A stretch of 37,480 nucleotides of DNA from Parvularcula sp038745625 (GTDB lineage: Bacteria > Pseudomonadota > Alphaproteobacteria > Caulobacterales > Parvularculaceae), in the NCBI GenBank assembly GCA_038745625.1, contig JBCDLG010000021.1:1-37480 (forward strand), read 5' to 3'. This document shows, piece after piece, positions 31,412 through 37,480 of the stretch (the stretch's first letter is position 1; each line of letters opens with the position of its first letter). The position numbers and the translations under genes are program-made. Under the pieces are notes generated by a model, which saw only the letters and a list, made by a program, of their open reading frames with translations, was not told where the DNA came from and did not search any database.

Positions 31412-31541
31412 GTGGACTCCCCCTTGCTAATGCGAGCTATTCGCATGAAAGTGCGTTCCACTTTCCCCTTGCGCCGTCAACCCAGGGAGCTGTGTCGCAG
31501 TGAGGACGCTGCTGCGCTCGCCAACGGCGCAAAGGCGGCTT

Positions 31542-31952
31542 TTAGGAAGGGTGCGACGGCAGATCGGGCGCCTCGCCCGCAGGCTCCCACAATTCGATCC
31601 GCACACCATCAGGATCGGTGAGCCATCCGAACTTGCCGTAGGACTCGCTCACCACCTCGTCATCAACATCGCAGCCTTCCGCGCGGAGCTTGGTCAGCAT
31701 ACCGTCGAGGTCATCCACGACGAAATTGAGCATGAAGGGCTGGCCACCCTTGCCCAGATATGTCGTATCAAGATCAAAGAAAGAGACAAGCGCCATATCT
31801 TGGCGGTCCTCATTAGGGCGTCGCCACCGCATCTCCACACCATCGAAATTCTCGCCGGGGTGCAGGCCAAGATGCTTCGCATACCACTCTTTGCGCGCCT
31901 TGGGGTCTTGGGATTTATAAAAGATGCCGCCTAAGCCTACAATGCTCGCCAT
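31542..31952 (-). CDS. VOC/glyoxalase-fold protein
   Basis: A 136-residue vicinal-oxygen-chelate protein with paired beta-alpha-beta-beta-beta units: MASIVGLGGIFYKSQDPKARKEWYAKHLGL at the start, VEMRWRRP, PFMLNFVVDDLDGMLTKLRAEGC, and the closing YGKFGWLTDPDGVRIELWEP, whose Glu is the usual metal ligand. Members include glyoxalases, dioxygenases and antibiotic-binding proteins; the activity is undetermined. A strong AGGAGG ribosome site before the ATG at 31952 fixes the start over the longer frame. The rplS terminator lies immediately upstream, so it is probably transcribed separately. Confidence 0.87.
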   Translation of the reverse strand: MASIVGLGGIFYKSQDPKARKEWYAKHLGLHPGENFDGVEMRWRRPNEDRQDMALVSFFDLDTTYLGKGGQPFMLNFVVDDLDGMLTKLRAEGCDVDDEVVSESYGKFGWLTDPDGVRIELWEPAGEAPDLPSHPS

Positions 31953-31985
31953 GACCGCTTCCTCCTTTTTTGGAAGCAGGCAAGC

Positions 31986-32018
31986 AAAAAGGCCCGCGCG
32001 AGACAATCGGCGGGCCTT
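31986..32018 (-). terminator. Intrinsic terminator of the leuS-rplS operon
   Basis: On the minus strand a perfect 9-base-pair stem AAGGCCCGC/GCGGGCCTT (arms 32010-32018 and 31989-31997) is followed by a U-run (31990-31986). It lies 28 bases beyond the rplS stop. Confidence 0.92.
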
Positions 32019-32045
32019 GGTCAATTGCAGTGATGAGAAGCTTTG

Positions 32046-32468
32046 TTACTCAGCGGCAGGTTTGGCCTTCTTGGCCTTGCCCTTTTTCTTCTCAGCCGCA
32101 GCAGCCTGGCGCTTGGTGTCGACCTTCTCGGCGATCCGTGCCGACTTCCCTTGGCGACCGCGGAGGTAGTAAAGCTTGGCGCGGCGGACCTTACCGCGGC
32201 GCACGACTTCGATCTCTTCGACCAGCGGCGAGTAGACCGGGAACACACGTTCCACGCCTTCGCCGAAGCTGATCTTGCGCACCGTGAAGCTCTCATTGAT
32301 GCCGCCGCCCGAGCGCGCAATGCAAACGCCTTCAAAGGCCTGCAGACGCGTGCGGTTGCCCTCCTTGACGCGCACTTGCACGCGAAGGGTGTCACCGGCT
32401 GCGAATTCTGGAACGTCGGCCTTCAGCTCCTTGGCGTGCTCCGCCTCGAGCTCTTCGATAATATTCAT
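32046..32468 (-). CDS. rplS: 50S ribosomal protein L19
   Basis: A 140-residue ribosomal protein at the 30S-50S interface. The family core is intact: MNIIEELEAEHAKEL, GDTLRVQVRVKEGNRTRLQAFEGVCIARSGGGINESFTVRKIS, GVERVFPVYSPLVEEIEVVRRGKVRRAKLYYLRGRQGKSARIAE. A Lys/Ala-rich tail (about residues 117-140) extends it, as in several alphaproteobacteria. It overlaps trmD by 4 bases and is followed by the operon's terminator. Confidence 0.98.
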   Translation of the reverse strand: MNIIEELEAEHAKELKADVPEFAAGDTLRVQVRVKEGNRTRLQAFEGVCIARSGGGINESFTVRKISFGEGVERVFPVYSPLVEEIEVVRRGKVRRAKLYYLRGRQGKSARIAEKVDTKRQAAAAEKKKGKAKKAKPAAE

Positions 32469-33181
32469 CTTTCGTCCGTCTCGTTATCCGGCGGATTGGA
32501 CCGCGCCTTTTCAAGCAAGTCCGGTCGTCGCGCACGCGTCAGCGCCAGAGATTGGTCTCCGCGCCACTGGTCAATCTTCTTATGGTCCCCCGAGAGGAGC
32601 ACATCCGGGATGTCTCGCCCCTCAAACGACCGCGGTCTCGTATAATGCGGATACTCCAAAAGCCCGTTCTCAAAGCTCTCATCGTCCCGCGACGAAGGCG
32701 CGCCCAGTACACCGGGAATGAGCCGCACGCAAGCTTCGATCATCGCCATCGCCGCGACCTCTCCGCCAGCAAGGACAAAGTCGCCGATCGAGACCTCCTC
32801 AAGGTCGCGCGCGTCGATCACCCGCTGGTCGATCCCCTCAAACCGGCCGCAGACGAAAAGCGCGCCTGGGCCGTTGGCCAGGTCATGCGCCATAGCCTGA
32901 TCAAAGCGCCGCCCGCGCGGCGACAGGAGGAGCCGAGGCCCAGGGATCGCTGCCATGTGATCGATGGTCTTGGCCAAGACATCCGCGCGCATCACCATGC
33001 CTGGACCGCCGCCCGCTGGCGTGTCGTCCACCGTGTGATGCTTGTCCTCAGCGTGGTCGCGGGGGTTTTCGATCGCGAGAGACCAGAGCCCGTCTTTCTT
33101 CGCGCGCCCGATGACCCCGGCGCCGAGGGCTCCCGGAAACATATCCGGGTACAGCGAAACGACGCCGACCGCGAAGCTCAT
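32465..33181 (-). CDS. trmD: tRNA (guanine-N1)-methyltransferase TrmD
   Basis: A 238-residue SPOUT-class enzyme that methylates G37 of tRNAs with a G36-G37 anticodon loop, using S-adenosylmethionine, which prevents +1 frameshifting. The N-terminus runs VGVVSLYPDMFPGALG. GGGPGMVMRADVLA, LLLSPRGRRFDQAMA, CGRFEGIDQRVID and the trefoil-knot region SIGDFVLAGGEVAAMAMIEA are all present, as is the later YPHYTRPRSFEGRDIPDVLLSGDH. It overlaps rplS and holA by 4 bases each. The usual upstream partner rimM is absent. Confidence 0.98.
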   Translation of the reverse strand: MSFAVGVVSLYPDMFPGALGAGVIGRAKKDGLWSLAIENPRDHAEDKHHTVDDTPAGGGPGMVMRADVLAKTIDHMAAIPGPRLLLSPRGRRFDQAMAHDLANGPGALFVCGRFEGIDQRVIDARDLEEVSIGDFVLAGGEVAAMAMIEACVRLIPGVLGAPSSRDDESFENGLLEYPHYTRPRSFEGRDIPDVLLSGDHKKIDQWRGDQSLALTRARRPDLLEKARSNPPDNETDER

Positions 33182-34233
33182 CTTTGACCCGCCGCCGCGA
33201 GACGGAGAAGCGCCCGTTCAGCAATTGACTGGTCCGGCGCCCCCGTCCTCTTGCAAGCGGCCTCAGCCTTATAGATCTCATCGGCTGCCTGCTCGAGGCG
33301 CGCGAGCGGCCAGGCCTTCAGCTGGCGGAGCACCTCGTCCTGTTCTTTGAAGAAGACGGGCGGCTTCATTTTTTTGACCGCGATCTGCGGCCCCTCGCCC
33401 TGCGCGACCGCCATCGCGGCAGGCAACAGACGCTGGATGCGGTTTTGGGTGAGACGAAGCAGCGAGATCACCGAAACCCCCGCCGCTTCCGCCGCCGCCA
33501 GCGCCTCGGACAAAGGCTTGGGCCGACCGCCCAGCGCCAGCGATGCCACCTGAAAACTATCCTCCTGCGGAGCACCGGCCAGGCAGGCTGCGACGTCAGC
33601 GGCGGTCACCTGATAAGTCTCATCGCCCCGGATGGACTTGGGGCCGCAAAAGAGGATCAGCTTCTCCAGCTCCTGGCGCAGCACCCCTCGGTCCTCGCCC
33701 AAGGCGGCGACAAGCGCGGTGACGGCGTCATCGGTGATGGTGATCGCCTCATCGGCGAGCTGCTGCCGGACCGCGCCCATCGTGTCCCGCTCGCCTTCGG
33801 GGTAGCAGCCGATAGACACGGCCTGGGGCGAGGCTTCACACGACTTGCGGAGGGCGGAGGATTTTTTGAGATCGCCCGCTTCCACCACGACGAGCCCTGC
33901 GGAGTGCAGCGTCCCCGCCTCCGCCGCTTTTAAGAGCGAGGTGACAGCGCCGGTGACACCCGCTCCGGCCGCACGCACACGGATCACCCGACGACCACCA
34001 AGAAAGCTCTGCGCAGCCGCTTCATCGGTGAGGCGCGCGGCATCGCTGGCCTCCTGCTCGCTCAAGCTGACGGACCGCCAGGGGTCGGAGAGATCGTCCG
34101 CCACCTGTTTGGCCAGCCGCGCGGCCCGCTCATGGACCAGGCCCTGCTCCGGACCATAGATCAGGGCCACGACGACGGCCTCGTCGGGCGTGCGGAGGAA
34201 CCGCTCGATATCCCGCGCCTTGAGCGCGGTCAT
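33178..34233 (-). CDS. holA: DNA polymerase III subunit delta
   Basis: A 351-residue clamp-loader subunit that opens the beta clamp and helps load it at primed DNA. It opens MTALKARDIERFLRTPDEAV and VALIYGPEQGLVHERAARLAK, a nucleotide-fold start with a degenerate P-loop as in delta subunits. LVVVEAGDLKKSSALRK (about residues 116-132) and the domain III ending LEQAADEIYKAEAACKRTGAPDQSIAERALLRLA are characteristic. Length is normal. It lies between lptE and trmD with 4-base overlaps on both sides. leuS-lptE-holA is a frequent order, but direct fusion to trmD is less usual. Confidence 0.93.
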   Translation of the reverse strand: MTALKARDIERFLRTPDEAVVVALIYGPEQGLVHERAARLAKQVADDLSDPWRSVSLSEQEASDAARLTDEAAAQSFLGGRRVIRVRAAGAGVTGAVTSLLKAAEAGTLHSAGLVVVEAGDLKKSSALRKSCEASPQAVSIGCYPEGERDTMGAVRQQLADEAITITDDAVTALVAALGEDRGVLRQELEKLILFCGPKSIRGDETYQVTAADVAACLAGAPQEDSFQVASLALGGRPKPLSEALAAAEAAGVSVISLLRLTQNRIQRLLPAAMAVAQGEGPQIAVKKMKPPVFFKEQDEVLRQLKAWPLARLEQAADEIYKAEAACKRTGAPDQSIAERALLRLAAAGQR

Positions 34234-34817
34234 TGTTGCAGCTCCCGCAGCGCCTCTTGCTCAAGACGGAACAGCGGGTTGTCGTTCGGGTTGTTGTCGA
34301 TCAGCGCGTCCCCGCTGTTGTCGGGCGCGCGGTCACGCAGGAATAGCGCCATGTCGACCTCGATCTTCCGGGCCAAGTCTTCCGCCGCGCGGCGGACGGC
34401 ATCTTCACGGCCGACAAGAGATGCATACTGACTGTCAACAACGCCGTAGGATACAATGCTGCGGATCGTCTGGGATCGGACCTCGTCGCTTTCGAGATCG
34501 CGGTAGCGGAGACTGGCGATGAGCGTATAGTCAAAGCGTTGAGTATCCGAGGAGATCCGCACCGCGACGCCCCGCCTTGTATCCCGAAGGCCGATCGAAA
34601 CGGCGTGGGTCTCGTTGCCATTGGCGCCCGGAACACGCCGCCGCATGGCGTCCTCAACCTCTTGCCTGGCGTCCTTGGGCCCCGTGATGCTCTCGATATA
34701 GAAGGAGCCCAATTGCTCCGGCGTGCCCTCATCATCTTCAAGCTCGCCGTAGAGCGGCCTGAACCCGCATGCGGCGAGTACGAGCACAAAAGCCATGAGA
34801 GCCAGCCGCGCCATCAT
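34230..34817 (-). CDS. lptE: LPS-assembly lipoprotein LptE
   Basis: A 195-residue lipoprotein that plugs the LptD barrel and helps insert lipopolysaccharide in the outer membrane. The signal MMARLALMAFVLVLAAC has a LAAC lipobox (Cys17), followed by the typical GFRPLYG. Then IESITGPKDARQEVEDAMRRR, YTLIASLRYRD and SIVSYGVVDSQYASLVGREDAVRRAAEDLARKI match the LptE pattern. The tail is Asn/Asp-rich. Translation starts inside the leuS stop (4-base overlap). Confidence 0.9.
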   Translation of the reverse strand: MMARLALMAFVLVLAACGFRPLYGELEDDEGTPEQLGSFYIESITGPKDARQEVEDAMRRRVPGANGNETHAVSIGLRDTRRGVAVRISSDTQRFDYTLIASLRYRDLESDEVRSQTIRSIVSYGVVDSQYASLVGREDAVRRAAEDLARKIEVDMALFLRDRAPDNSGDALIDNNPNDNPLFRLEQEALRELQQ

Positions 34818-37480
34818 CCCGCCACCACATTGATGATGCGACCAGGAACGACGATCACCTTACGGACGGTTTTGCCCTCCATAAACCGCGCAACATCGCG
34901 CTGGGCCAAAGCAGCCTCCTTCACCGCGTCCTCCGCGGCATCAGGAGCAACCTTGATCTCGCCGCGGCGCTTACCGTTCACCTGCACCGGCAGGGTGACA
35001 ACATCTTCGGTCAGGAGTGCTTCATTCGCCTCGGGCCAAGCAGCATCGGTGCAAAGACCTTCACCGCCCAAAAGCTCCCAACACTCCTCAGCGAGGTGCG
35101 GCATGAACGGGGCGGTGAGCTGGGTCAGAACGCCCAGCGCTTCAGCCGCGACGGGTGCTGCGTCACCATCGCTTCTGAGATTTTTGCACGCGCCCAGGAA
35201 CTCGTAGAGCCGGGCGATCGCCTTATTGAAGCGGAAATGCTCGATATCGCCCGTCACGCCCGCAATGGTTTTGTGCGTGGTCCGACGAAGCGCCATGAGG
35301 TCATCGGAAAGCTCCGTGGGCATCGCGGCGCACCCACGCATGATGCCTTCGCCCTTGGCCACGGTCTCATAGACCCGGTTGGCAAATCGCCAGGCGCCTT
35401 CAGCCCCCGCCTCGGTCCACTCCACATCGCGCTCCGGCGGCGAGTCGGAGAGCATGAAGAAGCGAACGGCATCGGCTCCGTAGGCGTCCGCCATCGCCAT
35501 CGGATTGACCACGTTCTTCTTCGACTTGGACATCTTTTCGATGGGGCCGATCAACACAGGCAGCTCCAGCCCATTGGCCCCCACATAGTGGTAACCGAAC
35601 CGCTCTTCGTGTTGCTTGTAGTATGCTTCCAGAAAGCTCTCGTTAGACAAGGCCTTCTCGAAAAGGGTATGCTGGAGACCACCATGCGCTCCGCGTCCGA
35701 CCCATTCTTGGATTTGTTGATATCCTGCATCAGGATACTCTCCAGCGGGTGCACTTTGATACCGCACGTCTTCGGGAAGCCGCCAGTTTCCGTTTAAATC
35801 CCTATACGTTTCATGCGTCACCATCCCTTGGGTGAAGAGATTGGTGAAAGGCTCCGAAATTTCCGTATACCCGCATTCTTGCAGGTTGCGTGTGAAATAC
35901 CGGGCGTAGAGGAGGTGCAGGATCGCGTGCTCAATGCCGCCAATATATTGCTGCACCGGCATCCAGGCGTCGGCCTCGGCCTTCTCCACCGGCTGGTCCT
36001 CTGGCTGCGAAGCAAAACGTGCGAAGTACCAGGACGAATCAACGAAGGTGTCCATCGTATCGGTCTCGCGCCGCGCCATCTCTCCGCATTGCGGGCACGC
36101 GACCTCGCGCCAAGCGCGGGTGCTTTCGCGATCGAGCGGATTGCCCGGGGTTTTGAACTCCGACGCATCGATCGGCGGCAGGCCGACCGGCAGCTGGTCA
36201 TCCGGCACCGGAACAACGCCGCAATTATCGCAATGGATGATCGGGATCGGACAACCCCAATAGCGCTGCCGCGACAGTCCCCAATCGCGCAGGCGGTAGT
36301 TCGTTGTGCCCTCGCCCCACCCCATCTCTTCGATCTTCTTGATCGCAGCAGGCAGCGCCTCCTCCGCAGGCAAACCATCGAGGAACCCTGACATCATCAT
36401 CGTGCCGGGGCCGACATAGGCCTCGTCCGCCAACTCAAACGATGAGGGGTCCGCATCTGGCGGGCACACCACCGGGATGACGTTGAGCTTGTATTTCCTG
36501 GCAAAATCGAGGTCGCGCTGATCATGCGCAGGGCAAGCGAAGATCGCGCCGGTGCCGTACTGCATCAGGATGAAGTTGGCGATATAGACCGGCAGCTCTT
36601 CATCGGTGAACGGATGGCGTCCCGTCACCGGCAGGCGGAAGCCTTTCTTCTCGGCCTTCTCAATATCAGCTTCCGACGTGCCCTGCGCCTGGCATTCAGC
36701 GATAAAGGCTGCAGCCTCAGGATCTTTTTCGGCAAAATGCGTCGCCAGCGGATGGTCGGGCGCAACGCCCAAGAAACTCGCGCCATAGAGCGTGTCGGGA
36801 CGCGTGGTGTAGATCGGCAATTCATCCTGGGGCAGATCATCTCCGGACAACGGAAAGGCCATCATCAGACCCTCGGACCGGCCGATCCAGTTGCGCTGCA
36901 TCTCTTTGACATGCGCTGGCCAGCCCTCAAGCCGGCCATCGTCGAGCGCATCGAGCAAGTCTTCCGCCCGATCCGTGATCTTGAAGAACCAGGTCGACAT
37001 CGATTTGCGCTCAACAGGCGCACCAGACCGCCAGCCCTTGCCGTCGACCACTTGCTCGTTCGCCAGGACCGTCATCTCAACGGGATCCCAGTTCACCAGG
37101 CTCTCACGCCGCTCGATAAAACCCTTTTGCAGGAACTCCAGGAACAGCTTTTGTTGGTGGACGTAGTATGCAGGATCGCAGGTGGCGAACTCCCGCGACC
37201 AATCGATCGCGAGGCCCATGCGCTTCAGCTGCTCGCGCATCACCTCAATATTGCCGTAGGTCCAGTCTTTGGGATGCCCGCCGGTCTGCATTGCGGCATT
37301 CTCCGCAGGCAGACCAAAGGCATCCCAACCCATCGGGTGCAAGACATCAAAACCGCGGGCCCGTTTGAACCGCGCGATGACATCACCCATCGCATAGTTC
37401 CGCACATGGCCGATATGGATCTTGCCCGACGGATAAGGAAACATTTCGAGCACGTAGTATTTGGGACGCTCGCTATGCCG
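34814..37480 (-). CDS. leuS: Leucyl-tRNA synthetase, N-terminus beyond the window
   Basis: A class I synthetase charging tRNA-Leu. 888 residues are visible and the frame is open to the window edge, so the true start lies outside; the GTG at 37453 is an internal Val in KYYVLEMFPYPSGK. Motifs include the HIGH motif (KIHIGHVRNY, about 37417-37406) and DAFGLPAENAA. The CP1 editing domain (about residues 230-430) has TTRPDTLYGASFLGVAPDH and GTGAIFACPAHDQRDLDFA. KMSKSKKNVVNP binds ATP, and the anticodon-side C-terminal domain follows. Two CxxC pairs (CDNCG, CPQCG) form a zinc-binding insertion. It heads the minus-strand operon through lptE, holA, trmD and rplS. Confidence 0.97.
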   Translation of the reverse strand, partial: RHSERPKYYVLEMFPYPSGKIHIGHVRNYAMGDVIARFKRARGFDVLHPMGWDAFGLPAENAAMQTGGHPKDWTYGNIEVMREQLKRMGLAIDWSREFATCDPAYYVHQQKLFLEFLQKGFIERRESLVNWDPVEMTVLANEQVVDGKGWRSGAPVERKSMSTWFFKITDRAEDLLDALDDGRLEGWPAHVKEMQRNWIGRSEGLMMAFPLSGDDLPQDELPIYTTRPDTLYGASFLGVAPDHPLATHFAEKDPEAAAFIAECQAQGTSEADIEKAEKKGFRLPVTGRHPFTDEELPVYIANFILMQYGTGAIFACPAHDQRDLDFARKYKLNVIPVVCPPDADPSSFELADEAYVGPGTMMMSGFLDGLPAEEALPAAIKKIEEMGWGEGTTNYRLRDWGLSRQRYWGCPIPIIHCDNCGVVPVPDDQLPVGLPPIDASEFKTPGNPLDRESTRAWREVACPQCGEMARRETDTMDTFVDSSWYFARFASQPEDQPVEKAEADAWMPVQQYIGGIEHAILHLLYARYFTRNLQECGYTEISEPFTNLFTQGMVTHETYRDLNGNWRLPEDVRYQSAPAGEYPDAGYQQIQEWVGRGAHGGLQHTLFEKALSNESFLEAYYKQHEERFGYHYVGANGLELPVLIGPIEKMSKSKKNVVNPMAMADAYGADAVRFFMLSDSPPERDVEWTEAGAEGAWRFANRVYETVAKGEGIMRGCAAMPTELSDDLMALRRTTHKTIAGVTGDIEHFRFNKAIARLYEFLGACKNLRSDGDAAPVAAEALGVLTQLTAPFMPHLAEECWELLGGEGLCTDAAWPEANEALLTEDVVTLPVQVNGKRRGEIKVAPDAAEDAVKEAALAQRDVARFMEGKTVRKVIVVPGRIINVVAG

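Noticed and set aside
1..37480. tRNA genes, CRISPR arrays, transposases and rRNA
   Set aside because: Reading the intergenic regions on both strands showed no T-arm-like sequence in a cloverleaf setting, no regularly spaced repeats and no transposase-like frame.

Overview
This window is chromosomal DNA from a GC-rich Gram-negative bacterium, most likely an alphaproteobacterium. The signs are a DUF1134/EipA envelope protein, the sdhC-sdhD-sdhA-sdhB gene order, a leuS-lptE-holA series, an LptE-type lipoprotein, and an ECF42 sigma factor paired with a YCII/DGPF protein. A placement near Parvularculaceae or Hyphomonadaceae is only a guess from gene style. No tRNA, rRNA, CRISPR array or recognisable transposase was found.

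Layout from left to right: a DUF2721 membrane protein; an ABC-exporter membrane domain without an ATPase; a SIMPL periplasmic protein; the translational GTPase TypA/BipA; and a DinB-fold protein. Next comes a lower-GC insert (about 5249-8001) with one large nitrilase-superfamily gene of unknown role and a possible small convergent ORF. Then a YbjN-like secreted protein, a PaaI thioesterase-TetR pair with a candidate operator, and a YCII-ECF42 sigma pair behind a promoter matching the ECF42 consensus. The succinate dehydrogenase locus follows: sdhCDA end at a strong terminator, and two tandem thioredoxin-like lipoproteins separate them from sdhB. The middle holds an EamA exporter, EipA, a PLP threonine/serine dehydratase, ZapE, a membrane protein, a divergent SRPBCC lipoprotein/MarR pair, an AGCS sodium:amino-acid symporter, and a Met/His-rich outer-membrane protein with a DUF2946 partner that may be copper-linked.

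A second compositionally distinct patch (25159-26137) carries an orphan toxin with an RNase A-like CdiA-CT domain, followed immediately by an acidic putative immunity protein. After it come mdh, a GST-like protein, a GNAT acetyltransferase, an alpha/beta-hydrolase lipoprotein, an M28 peptidase, a small membrane protein and a VOC protein. The right end is a tightly overlapping minus-strand operon, leuS-lptE-holA-trmD-rplS, whose junctions each overlap by 4 bases and which ends at a clear terminator. leuS runs off the right edge.

The most promising leads are (i) the stand-alone nitrilase-domain gene in an atypical, possibly mobile segment; (ii) the orphan RNase A-like toxin-immunity pair; (iii) the paired thioredoxin-like lipoproteins inside the sdh locus, whose translation starts are covered by RNA hairpins; and (iv) three regulator-operator pairings that can be read directly from the sequence. 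GC statements come from counting a few sampled lines by eye, and all family assignments come from recognising motifs, not from a database search.
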